Shown: positions 1-9,865 of the stretch, in pieces | Position numbering within the stretch: position 1 is the first letter of the stretch | How the letters are laid out: each line of letters opens with the position of its first letter | Assembly (NCBI GenBank): GCA_946965045.2 | Contig: OX337236.1 | Coordinates: 3,100,001 to 3,164,000 of the forward strand | Length of the DNA stretch: 64,000 nt | Source: Epithemia pelagica | Lineage: Eukaryota > Bacillariophyta > Bacillariophyceae > Surirellales > Surirellaceae | Direction: 5' to 3' | Made by a program: the position numbers and the translations under genes | The notes under the pieces: generated by a model | What the model saw: the letters and a program-made list of their open reading frames with translations, nothing else | The model's database searches: none | What the model was told of the DNA's origin: nothing

Positions 1-207
1 ACCACAATTTTGGCGCAAGAGTCGCCGTGTGAGGAAACGCGCCAAATTTTGGGACGGACTGTTCACGAGGACTTGCCTCGGTGGCAAAACCAGGATGACG
101 CCAACAAGGATTCCACCACGAATACTCACTTTGAGTTGCAATGGATCAACACGTCGGAATTGGCCAAAAAGGATGGGGCTCTCACTTGTTGCAGTGTCTT
201 GCTCTAA
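1..207 (+). CDS. Dimethylarginine dimethylaminohydrolase (DDAH), C-terminal end, partial at left edge
   Basis: The frame is open from base 1 and ends at TAA 205-207. The last residues read SELAKKDGALTCCSVLL, which closely matches the C terminus known for DDAH enzymes (Ser-Glu-Leu, Asp-Gly, Leu-Thr-Cys-Cys-Ser-Val-Leu). The Cys in this motif is the catalytic nucleophile of the family. DDAH hydrolyses asymmetric dimethylarginine and monomethylarginine to citrulline plus the methylamine, and is a soluble cytosolic enzyme of the guanidino-group-modifying superfamily. Only about 68 codons are in the window, so the substrate-binding and His/acidic catalytic residues are not visible. A truncated, N-terminal DDAH relic occurs separately at 20104-20862. 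Confidence is high for the family, based on the C-terminal motif. Confidence 0.82.
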   Translation, partial: TTILAQESPCEETRQILGRTVHEDLPRWQNQDDANKDSTTNTHFELQWINTSELAKKDGALTCCSVLL

Positions 208-2065
208 CTGCACGGTACTGTACGGAAGGAATCTGAATGCTCCAGGAAAGAGAGAACCAGCAGTCTCTTGTGTGTGTTTGTGCTTTCGACAAAGGGTTGG
301 TGCGCTCCGTGACGGTGTGGTTCTGTAGAATGATTGCCCTCTCTCATGACTCTACAACAACCACAAGAACAACAAGAACAAGGGAAAGGGTCCGTTCGTT
401 GCAATTCGCGCCAAGAGCACACAGTGTTGGGGCAGGCACCCGGGACAACACTAGAAGAGGGGTCGTTGGTATTTTCTTGTTTGGTGTGTGTGTGCTCCAA
501 CGCGCCAAACGAACGAGTCGAGGCGCTGGACCATGGTGGTCGAATGACAGAGAGTGGGTGGAAACGAACGAACCATCATCCCAGGCGACAAACTGCCAGA
601 GTACAGAGAGACGACATCCAGTGTCGGCGTTTATGGATGTGGGGGACCAAGATTCGAACTTTTGGAATCGGACGGGTTTCTGAGTGCATGATAGATTAGC
701 TACGAGTAAGAGTGACGATGAACAAAAGATTCTAACAGAAACGGTTCGCACAGACAGTGTGGCGATTATTGACAGTAGTGTTTGGAAGGCGTCTATGCGA
801 GTTCCTTATTATTAGTACAGACATTTTTGTGTAATCCATCGACCATAATGGATACCATGATGTGTCCCCGATACCCATCAATCCTGACACAACAGAAATA
901 GGTAATCATGGGACAAGCGCAATGTCATCTCCAAATTGTGCGCATCGACTGGCGCGTAGTCTTGGGCGCATTCCGTCCTTCTGGATCGGGACTGAGTGGG
1001 TCACGCTCGTCGGTCCCGGAAGTCTGGCACATACACTGTCTGTCTGTCTACGGATTACAAGTACATAGATGTCGATTTCCACCAACGGTCCTCCTTTGGT
1101 CGTGGGTGGTACAGTACTATCACGCCTGTGCATCACGACACGACTGAGGAGTCGCGCCTGCCGAGCCTTTCGGAGTAGGTGAGACGGGCGTGCGAGGCGA
1201 CCGATACCCAAAGAACAAAGGAAACAAGACGGTGTGTGGGAATCGGACGGACTGAAACGACTGACAGACGGACGGAGCGCGGAACAGGACGAGGATTACC
1301 TAGGAAGATTTGGTCGTGCTGCGGAGAGCGCATGCTTTGCTTCCTCCCCAAACGATCGAAGAGAGATGCGCAACAACAACAAACTACACAATAGAGAAGA
1401 CGAGCTTCATTGCATCCCACTGGTTCCTTCCGAAACGGGAAACAAACACACACATTCACACGATTGCGTTCATCATCGACTACACTAGATTGCTATTGTC
1501 CGCAAAACACGACGACGTTGGTTCCAACGCTTCCAAACGAGCGATTGTTGGTTCCTATACTTGCTTCCAGGAAGTGTGTGTGACGACGACACCAACGACA
1601 AACGCAGTGGGAACAGTGAAATAATAATTTGGTTTGGCGCACCGCAGGCTTTCCTGTTTGGCATACACATACACACACGCCCATACATTCCAACAGTCTT
1701 CTCGGAAAGACCTTCCAACCACTACAACGCCGTCCATTCCTCCTTTGGCGTGTTGTTGCAGTTTTGTTTCGTGGTTCGCTCTCTCTCAGGCACAAGTCTT
1801 CTTCTTCTTCTTCTTCTTCGAGAACCTTCTCTGTCGGTGATTGGCACAAGGTTGTTTGGAGTGGGAAAGGAAGAACGCTTGTCTGGAAAGGAATACGATT
1901 TGTTACATGACAACGTACTACTAGCAGCAGGAACATCTTTTGGTTTGGTGGTGGCGTTGTGTTTTGTTCCATGACAAGGTGCTACTAGCAGCAGTTGTGT
2001 CTACTCGTTCTTGTGTGTGTTTCTGTGTTATTTGTTCCTTGTGTGTGGCAGTCTATCCTCCTGCC
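208..2065. other. Intergenic region between DDAH end and PLC
   Basis: About 1.86 kb with no convincing gene. The open frames overlap on both strands, lack recognisable motifs and mostly start with non-ATG codons. It contains a (TTC)n run near 1797-1820 on the coding side of PLC. The segment just upstream of 2066 is pyrimidine- and TG-rich and probably serves as 5' UTR/promoter of the PLC gene. Confidence 0.5.
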
Positions 2066-5000
2066 ATGTCCTTTCCTCGACCACAAGCACCGGCTCAACG
2101 CAGTCATCGTCGCCACAAGAGTGGCGATCTTCATTTGATGCGATCGTCTCGACTGGCCCCCGTCACGGTCACTGATACACCCTTGACCATTATCGCACCC
2201 AATCCTTCCTCGACCACTAGTCGACGACGACGATCGCCGACCACAAGCACAACCAACAACAGTACCAACAACAATACCAACTCGACCAGTGTCCGACGAA
2301 GCAGTCAACAACGGAGACCGAGTTTGTCGGGCATCTCGCCCACTTCTGCTGTTTCTTCTTCAGCCTCTCCCTCCTCGTCGTCCATGTTGGTGGCCGCTGC
2401 TTTGCAAAAACACCAAGAACAATGGCGAAAATCTACCGTTGATGGCATGGCCGGACGTCGAAGACCCATGGCACCACCCGCCTATTCGGGTCGAGTGGAG
2501 AACAAACCATTGAATCGACCTCCATCGCCGTCTTCTCCCATTCCACTTGGGGAACCACAACAACAACAAACACCGCCGCGACAACGGCGACCGTCTCCGC
2601 CAACCACAACCACAACTTCATCGTCTTCTTCGTCGCCTCGATTGACACGAGCTCGATTGCAACGAAGTCACAGTTTCAATGCCTCCTCTACCAAGGGTCG
2701 CAATTGGCAAGACTTTGTTTCATTTACACCCCTCAGTCAGACTACGAGTCAACCACAAACACAAACACAGCAGGACCGTGGCGCCGATCGCAAGTTGGTT
2801 TCCGTCTATTCCGATTCGGATTTGGCCGCTGCTTCTTCCGCAGCCGCTGCTGCTGCAACCACTGCAGGTGCGGCTGCTACGGGCAGTGGCAGTACTCCAC
2901 AAAGTCATACCAGTCGAACGACCGGTGTCAGTAGTAGCAATGCCAGTAACAGCAGTGCGGGAAGCACTCACAGTAATAGTCAACCAGCCGTGACCCATGC
3001 CGCATCGGCACCACTACCACCATCCTTGCCACACTTGACCATGGATGCTGCCAACTCGTCGGAAGAACCTGCACGACGACCACGGTCGGCCACCGGAGGT
3101 GCCTTGGCGGCCCCCCGACCACGCAGTCGCAGTCGGACCCACACACCCAAACGGGGTGTCATGGGACTTGGTTCGTCCAGTCGGTCTCAAACACCCAATC
3201 CAAGTGCAAGTCGGAGTCGGAGTCATCATCATTCTTTGGAGGACAAAACCCCTTCCTCGGTTCCTCGGAGTAGTACCACACCCAGTCGAACTCGAACTCT
3301 CCAGGCTTCTTCTTCTTCGTCTGCAGTGCTGCGTCGACCTCGGAGTTCCACACCACCTCCATCACCGTCCCAGAATGCTTCTACTAACCAAGAGGAGCAG
3401 CAAGAGGAGCAACAAGAGGATGCCTATTACAATCACACCGAAACAGTTTGTGTGGACATGGATTCGGCCGTCGAAGTACAACCACGAGCCTTTCAAGAAC
3501 CTCTCCTTTCCACAACGACAACTGGCCCTTCGTTGTCATCGTCGTCGCCGCCTTGGATGACATGGTCCCAACAAACACGACAGCCAACCACTCCTCCTCC
3601 TCCTCCTTCGGGCCCAGTGCCCTTTTTGCAAGCCTTGGTTTCGGTAGAGATTCCACCCTATCTCTTGACCGATACCGGTGTTCATGTGGTATTGGTTTCG
3701 GCCAATGGCAAAACGCAACTCTTGCAATTGTCCATTTCCAAAGATAAGTTTACCATCAAACTCAAAAGCCCCGTCGCAGCAACAGTCACGACAGCGGCAT
3801 CGCCTGGTGCCACCTCGTCCAAACTGTCGAGTGCGGCCTCGGCGGCCACCAACCCTTCCACGGCACCCACTACCACCTCCTTGTCCTCGGCCGTTTTGGT
3901 CCGATCGATTGATGTGGGAGAAATGGATCGCATTCAACGGGGACAATCCACACAACAATTTGAAACGGCCAAAAAGAAACGCAACATGTTGGAATCCTCA
4001 CGATCCGAGTCGCAACGACGCATCAATGTCTTGTCCAATGAATCCAACAATACCTTTGAAACCATTTTTTCCAGTCCCAATCCAACCGTGGTCAATTCCA
4101 ACAACACCAATACTGGTGGTGGTGGTGCATCCTCCGTCTCGTCCGTCTCGTCGGGAACCCTCACGTCATCCTTGCCTTCAGCGTCCGCCTCATCGCTCAT
4201 GTCGGCGTCGGCTGCGGAAAGCAATGCGAGTAATCTCTTGTATTCCTTGGATCCGGATCGTTCCTTTTCCATTATTTTTCGCGGAGCGCAAACCTTGGAT
4301 TTAATGGCCATGCATCGACGAGCGCGCGATGATATTTGCAATGCCCTGGATTGTATCTTGACAGCCTATACCCAAGCCAAGGGCCGTGTGGCGGCCGATG
4401 TTCGATTGCTTCGCTTTGTCTGGCTCCATGTCGTGGATCGCGACCAACAAACTCAACAGTCCAATGCACTCATGAGTCGATGGACCTTGGGGGGCAGCAG
4501 CAACCACAACAACAACAATCACGCGTCTCAGAACAACAACAATCGGGACACGGAAACGGGAGAAGGCCATGTCAATGCCCAACAAATTGCCCGCGAAGTC
4601 TTTACGCAAATGAACTTTTTCATGAAACCCAAGGATGTGATTGCCAATTACGAAAAGTTTGGCAAAGTGATTGGATTGGATCGTCGACAACGTCGTCAGG
4701 GTTTGACCTTTGATCAATTGGCGGAATTCTTTCACTACATTCGACGAAATTCGTGGGTGGTCAAACCCGTCACGGCGCTGTGGAATGAATTGTTTGGAGA
4801 AGTCATGAACAATGGGAAACGACGAGAAACCGTCTCGGCCCAAACCTTTTTGGAAAAGTTTTTGCATCAAAAACAAGGGCAATTGGATGCCAACCTGTCG
4901 CAAGTCTATGATTTGTTTGCCGTGTTGCATACCATGGAAATTGCCCACAATACCAGTGCGGCCGCCACGACAACGACCACAACAATGGCGAGCAGTGGTA

Positions 5001-6763
5001 CAAGTAATAGTCACAGTGACCGGGCCAGCAGTCGTTCGGGAAAGCAAGTGGTGTACAATCGCATTACCAAGGATCAGTTTGAAGCCTATTTGCTGGCCAC
5101 GGAAAATGATGCCTTTGCTCCGGAAAAGGAACGTGTCGATTTGGCCACCATGAACAAGCCCCTTTCGGAATACTTTATCAACAGTTCGCACAATACCTAT
5201 CTGATTGGAGACCAGTACACCTCGCACAGCCGCGTCGAAATGTACTCGAATGCCTTGTATCGAGGATGTCGGTGTTTGGAATTGGATATTTGGGACGGAG
5301 GGAAATCACCCGGAGACAATACTCCCATTCCGGTCGTGTGGCACGGTCATACCATGACGACCAAGATTTTCTTTGTGGACATTATTCGAACCATTAAGGT
5401 GTTTCTCAACTTTCATCCCGATACCTTTCCCATTATATTGTCCTTTGAGAATCATTGCAGCTTGCCCTACCAGCAAGTCATGGCCAAACAATTGGAACGC
5501 ATCTTGGGTAGTGCCTTGTACATTCCCACCGAAGCCTCCTTGAATGGACCCCTACCATCACCCGCCAAGTTACGCGGTATGGTGGTGATTAAAGGACGGC
5601 GACCGGCCAACTGGGATACTGGACGAGATACGGAGACGGACTATGGTGATTCCGATGACGATTCCGATGATGAAGGAACCGGTACAGGTACTGGAGGAGG
5701 ACCGGGATCCACGACGGCACCTTCGGTATCGGAATCCACTACTACCAATACCACAACGACCACGACCACCACAACCTTTAGTCGTCGAGAAAAGAAGGCA
5801 CAGCAACGTCATGGCATTGCACCCGAACTGGCCCGCCTAACCTTGTTTCATGGGACCAAATTCAAAAAGTCCTGGCCCGATTCCATACGATCACCCAATC
5901 ACCATATGCATTCCTTTAGTGAAAACAAGGTTCGCAGTGCTGCGCGACGACAAGGTGCTTCCAGCAATCCCAACAATGCCGCAAACAGCAACAACCCGTA
6001 CGGTGGTGGACCTGCGTTAACGGCGACGTCACAACGTGATGAGTGGGTGGTGTACAATCAAACCCACATGAGTCGTACCTATCCCGGAGGATCACGAGTC
6101 GATTCCTCCAATTACAATCCCATTTCGGCATGGGCGTTGGGGTGTCAAATGGTGGCTCTCAACTTTCAAACCGAAGATGCCTTTTTGCGTTTGAACGATG
6201 GTCGCTTTCGCGAAAATGGCAACTGTGGATACGTCTTAAAGCCGTCCTCGTTGATGGTACCCAAGCATGAGTTAAAGTTGGGTGTCCCGGTGCGTCTGAA
6301 CATTCAAGTACTGAGTGGTTCGTGTCTTCCGAAACCCAAGGGTCGACGAACTGGCGATTGCATTGATCCCTACGTACGTTTGGCCGTCTACGATGTCAAT
6401 GCCGATGGACGCGAAGCCGTGTCGGACTATGCCACAAGTGTTGTTCGCTGCAACGGATTCTTTCCCGTCTTTGCGCGACACATGAGTCATTCCAGCATGG
6501 ACTCATCATCGGCCTTTGAATTTGTGGTGGAAACCTGGGCCGCCGCGATATTGCAAATGACCGTGTACGACAAGAGTGGCAAGAAAAAGACGGGTGGAGA
6601 AGGCGGTGAGTTTGTGGCCAGCTGTTCCATTCCCATTTCGTGTTTGCGACAGGGCATTCGCAGTGTGAAACTGTACGATGCCACCAATACACGAAGTGGG
6701 GCCTTTGACTTTGCCTCGTTGCTGTTGGACATTAATATGACCCAAGTGATTGCCGAGATTTAA
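2066..6763 (+). CDS. Phosphoinositide-specific phospholipase C (PI-PLC)
   Basis: Single-exon gene of 1565 codons. The frame is open from about 1940, but the first ATG is at 2066 (MSFPRPQAPA). PI-PLC cleaves PtdIns(4,5)P2 to diacylglycerol and IP3 at membranes. Residues 1 to about 600 are low-complexity Ser/Thr/Pro/Gln, probably disordered. A PH-like region follows at roughly 610-780, ending in a FRGAQTLDL-type strand and helix, then EF-hand-like helices at about 840-1010. The X box is at about 1030-1180, with both catalytic histidines (NSSHNTYL and VWHGHT) and the metal-binding CLELDIWDG. An acidic X-Y linker (DSDDDSDDEG) is at about 1190-1210. The Y box is at about 1250-1397 (HNHMHSFSE-like, RTYPGGSRVDSSNYNP). 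A C2 domain (about 1408-1560) ends the protein. All core residues are present, so it should be active. The disordered N terminus is far longer than in animal PLC-delta. The neighbouring MFS gene is convergent, 194 bp away. Confidence 0.95.
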   Translation: MSFPRPQAPAQRSHRRHKSGDLHLMRSSRLAPVTVTDTPLTIIAPNPSSTTSRRRRSPTTSTTNNSTNNNTNSTSVRRSSQQRRPSLSGISPTSAVSSSASPSSSSMLVAAALQKHQEQWRKSTVDGMAGRRRPMAPPAYSGRVENKPLNRPPSPSSPIPLGEPQQQQTPPRQRRPSPPTTTTTSSSSSSPRLTRARLQRSHSFNASSTKGRNWQDFVSFTPLSQTTSQPQTQTQQDRGADRKLVSVYSDSDLAAASSAAAAAATTAGAAATGSGSTPQSHTSRTTGVSSSNASNSSAGSTHSNSQPAVTHAASAPLPPSLPHLTMDAANSSEEPARRPRSATGGALAAPRPRSRSRTHTPKRGVMGLGSSSRSQTPNPSASRSRSHHHSLEDKTPSSVPRSSTTPSRTRTLQASSSSSAVLRRPRSSTPPPSPSQNASTNQEEQQEEQQEDAYYNHTETVCVDMDSAVEVQPRAFQEPLLSTTTTGPSLSSSSPPWMTWSQQTRQPTTPPPPPSGPVPFLQALVSVEIPPYLLTDTGVHVVLVSANGKTQLLQLSISKDKFTIKLKSPVAATVTTAASPGATSSKLSSAASAATNPSTAPTTTSLSSAVLVRSIDVGEMDRIQRGQSTQQFETAKKKRNMLESSRSESQRRINVLSNESNNTFETIFSSPNPTVVNSNNTNTGGGGASSVSSVSSGTLTSSLPSASASSLMSASAAESNASNLLYSLDPDRSFSIIFRGAQTLDLMAMHRRARDDICNALDCILTAYTQAKGRVAADVRLLRFVWLHVVDRDQQTQQSNALMSRWTLGGSSNHNNNNHASQNNNNRDTETGEGHVNAQQIAREVFTQMNFFMKPKDVIANYEKFGKVIGLDRRQRRQGLTFDQLAEFFHYIRRNSWVVKPVTALWNELFGEVMNNGKRRETVSAQTFLEKFLHQKQGQLDANLSQVYDLFAVLHTMEIAHNTSAAATTTTTTMASSGTSNSHSDRASSRSGKQVVYNRITKDQFEAYLLATENDAFAPEKERVDLATMNKPLSEYFINSSHNTYLIGDQYTSHSRVEMYSNALYRGCRCLELDIWDGGKSPGDNTPIPVVWHGHTMTTKIFFVDIIRTIKVFLNFHPDTFPIILSFENHCSLPYQQVMAKQLERILGSALYIPTEASLNGPLPSPAKLRGMVVIKGRRPANWDTGRDTETDYGDSDDDSDDEGTGTGTGGGPGSTTAPSVSESTTTNTTTTTTTTTFSRREKKAQQRHGIAPELARLTLFHGTKFKKSWPDSIRSPNHHMHSFSENKVRSAARRQGASSNPNNAANSNNPYGGGPALTATSQRDEWVVYNQTHMSRTYPGGSRVDSSNYNPISAWALGCQMVALNFQTEDAFLRLNDGRFRENGNCGYVLKPSSLMVPKHELKLGVPVRLNIQVLSGSCLPKPKGRRTGDCIDPYVRLAVYDVNADGREAVSDYATSVVRCNGFFPVFARHMSHSSMDSSSAFEFVVETWAAAILQMTVYDKSGKKKTGGEGGEFVASCSIPISCLRQGIRSVKLYDATNTRSGAFDFASLLLDINMTQVIAEI

Positions 6764-6957
6764 CACCAGGCCCGAAACGACAAACGAATCGACAGAACAG
6801 GACGCTATAGTTGTATTGTAGAATCACAGGCACTACCAAACCTATACTACCTAGAAACAAGACTCTTGCAACAATCATGTCTCTAGGTTTGAGGTTCCAA
6901 AATCCAATACGTGATGATGATGATTTGCTTTTCTAACAGTACGAGTTATGTAGAGTC

Positions 6958-8900
6958 TTACAGTATGGCGGGTGTCGCTGCAGCTGCCGAGGAGGCTGGT
7001 GGTGGTTGATATTGTATTAATTCTTGTTCGGCCGCTGGTTGCGTGCTGGTGCTTGGCCCTTCTGGTGGTCCTTGCGATGGTGCTTGTGCTGGTTGTATCA
7101 AGAGTCCTTCATTCAAACTCTTTTCCAATTGTTTGCGTTTTTGTTTCTTGGCCTTGGCGCGTGTCTTTTTGCGTTGTTCGTATTTGCGATTTTCATCAAT
7201 CACGGCTTGTTGCAATTTGGAATCGCCCGTTCGGACATCGTGGGGATGCCGGACGACAAACGAAATGCAGTACAACGACAAGCAACCCAAGAGGGAAATG
7301 TACAAGCCCGGCAAGAGTCGGGGCCACAACAAATCCCAGGCCGAGGCATTCTCGTCTTCTTCGTCAATAAATTGATTGGATCGGTAGTACAAAAAAGTGG
7401 CCACCAATGGCATGGTTCCCCCAAACAGGGTCGAGGCGACATTGTGGCCAATCGCGACACCGGTAAAGGATAGGGTCGGATCGGCCATCCACAATTCCAC
7501 TTCCCAAGCGGCCATGGATCCTTGGACAAAGGATAAACAAAAGCCAAATTGCAATTGGGCAATCAAATAGCCAAACCAGGATTCGCCTTCAAACATGCCA
7601 AACATGGCCGGACAGGCGACAATGATTCCCGGTAACCCAATCCGGACCAAATCCATGCGATGGGGAAAGGAATCAGACAGTTTGCCCGCCAAAATGATAA
7701 AAAAGATTTGCATGCCGACGACAAAGAAATTGATCAAATCGGCTTCTTGTTCCTTCATAATTCCTCGCAATTCGGACAAATAGACGGGTGTCCACAAGAA
7801 GAGGACATAAAAGCTACTCGAGACGGCACTCAAGACACCAATCATACCCGCCAGTTGTCGTCGTCGAAAGGGACTGGACATGAGATCGACGACGGCGGGT
7901 CGATCGTGATGTTCGGATTCTCGAATCAATTGTTCGGTATCCTTTTGTTCCGATCGTTCCGACCACAATTTGGATTCTTCCGTATTGCTGACAATGTAAT
8001 AGAGGACGGGTGCGAGAACCAAGGAAAACAAAAAGGGGACCCGCCATCCCCAGGCATCGACTTGATCTTCACTCAAAATGGATCGTGTCGTGGTGGTCAC
8101 GGCCGAGGCCAACAAAAAGCCGCCGACCGACGAGGCATCGCAGACACTGCCCCGAAAGCCCCGGGTTCGACTGGAACTTTGTTCAATACTCAGGACATAG
8201 GAGCCGGCCAATTGGCCTCCGACACTCAAGCCTTGAGCCATGCGCAACAAGACGAGCAAAATGGGCGCGGCGACACCCCACGTGGCATAGGTGGGCAACA
8301 TGCCCATGAGAATACTGGGAACGGTAATTAACAAAATGGAAAAAACGAGAGCGTGTTTGCGTCCCACGAGACGATCTCCAATTTCTCCAAACAAAATGGC
8401 ACCGAGCGGTCTCATCAAAAAGGCCGCCAGGTAGACGCCAAAACTATTGATCAATTGCAATTCGGCACTGGATTTGGGAAAGAAACTGGCACCAATTTCG
8501 GGAGCCAACAAGCCGTAGACCGCAAAGTCGTACCTATGACATCCAGGGGACAAAAGGGAAAAGCCAAATTCATTCAAGGAGATTTATCGTGAGATCTGTG
8601 CTCCATGGCAACCACATCCATCCATTCATGCATCTCCCGAACGAACGAACGAACCAAGCAACGAACGTACCATTCATAAATGTTTCCACCCACACCACTG
8701 AGCAATCCCCAAATATTGTCATCGCCATGTTCGTTGGTGGAATTGGAATAAAAACTCAATTCTTCTTCCCGCATACTTCGTTGTGCCTCGGTCATGTTGT
8801 CCAAATCGTCATCCGGAGTCTGGCTCACGGCGGCGGCGGCACCAGGAGTTTGGGCCGTGGGTGCCGCCGCCAGTTCCGTGTTGTTGTTGGTGGTGCTCAT
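6958..8900 (-). CDS. MFS transporter, metabolite:H+ symporter (MHS) type
   Basis: Complement of join(6958..8533, 8671..8900), 601 codons. The intron (8534-8670, 137 nt) begins GTACGT and ends ATAG. Splicing restores EWYDFAVYGLLAPEIG, the signature first transmembrane helix of the MHS family (ProP/KgtP/ShiA-like). The start ATG at 8900 is the first in frame. The N-terminal 60 residues are cytosolic and Ala/Thr-rich. The loop after TM2 carries GDRLVGRKHA, matching MFS motif A (GDRxGRK). About 12 hydrophobic helices follow, with an intracellular loop rich in Ser/Glu near the middle. The C-terminal tail is strongly basic and likely coiled (KKTRAKAKKQKRK) and then Pro/Gln-rich. MHS proteins import organic acids, betaine or similar solutes with protons; the substrate cannot be read from sequence. 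It is convergent with the PLC gene. Confidence 0.9.
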
Positions 8901-9865
8901 ACTACTCGAGAGAAAAACGTTGTTGTGTGTACGCGCCAGAGCCGGGAGGTCACTCCAATGTCCAGCACAATGGTACAGTGCTTGAGAAAGTGTAGATTGT
9001 GGAACAGGGCTTCCTCCAAAGAGAAAGTGATTCTAGTTAGGTAGGTAGTCTGTGTGCTTGAGGCTTGAGGAACCAATCACGCGACACTGACTGTCGTCCA
9101 GAACAAAAAGGAGATGAAAGTTGCGAACGAATCTATCAGAAAAAGAGACAGACCCGCACGTATACAGCAGTGTCAAGTAGTGTATTGCAGCAAGAATCCA
9201 ATGAACAACAACACGCTTCTTTCTCAAGAGGACACTCGTTGTCCATGGTCCATGTACCGTAGTATTCCGGAACCAAACAAAAGGAGAGAAGAGCGTGGTG
9301 ACTTTTGGGTGGTTCTCTCATCACGCCTGCATCGTCTCTGTTCCGAGCGGTGCCATTATTGCACGTGCTTCCAATACGAACAAATAGGTCTTACACTCCA
9401 CGCCAGGACCAAACGACCAAGAATACTTATACCAATCATTGTCTCGATACTTATGCCCTCCAAATTGGCGAGCACGGCCAAGGGTCGTCGAGACACACCC
9501 AATGCACTCTCGCACTGGCAACCCCAACGACCCATGTGCGATCTCAACGCGACCTACCAACCCCGACCGTTGTAGCGGGTCTGGCGCGCCAGCCGGCTGT
9601 CTTGTGGAACCACTAAAGTGCGTTGCGCACACAAAATTCTGTTTGCAAACGAGCAACACTCTTCGTCCTTGAATATGTGCGGCAAGAAACAATAACCGCA
9701 ACCTAGAGCAACAACAGCAAGACAAAAGAGCCTCTCGATCGGAAACAAACGTGGAGAGAGACAACTCTGTTGTTGGGAACACATCCCGTACCAATCCGCA
9801 CACACAACCAACAACAGCAGAATAGGTCTTGTAGTAGGAGTGCAACGTCCAGCTATAAGCCTGGA
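8901..9865. other. Intergenic region, divergent promoter of MFS gene and 9866 gene
   Basis: About 0.96 kb between two divergently oriented genes. I see no gene with coding character. Open frames here overlap on both strands and have no recognisable motif. It must contain both promoters. Confidence 0.5.

Noticed and set aside
640-735. TTCGAATC-type box on the minus strand resembling a tRNA T-loop
   Set aside because: The flanking stem pairs at only three positions and no A box or acceptor stem could be formed.
1940-2065. Longer PLC start (frame open from 1940)
   Set aside because: The first codon there is TTG; the first ATG is at 2066, and the preceding translation is Cys/Val-rich and unlike the protein.
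4301-5227. Antisense open frame of about 308 codons inside PLC
   Set aside because: It is the shadow of a biased coding strand; the opposite frame encodes conserved PLC domains.
7660-8331. Plus-strand frame of about 223 codons inside the MFS gene
   Set aside because: Antisense shadow of the transporter exon with no domain.
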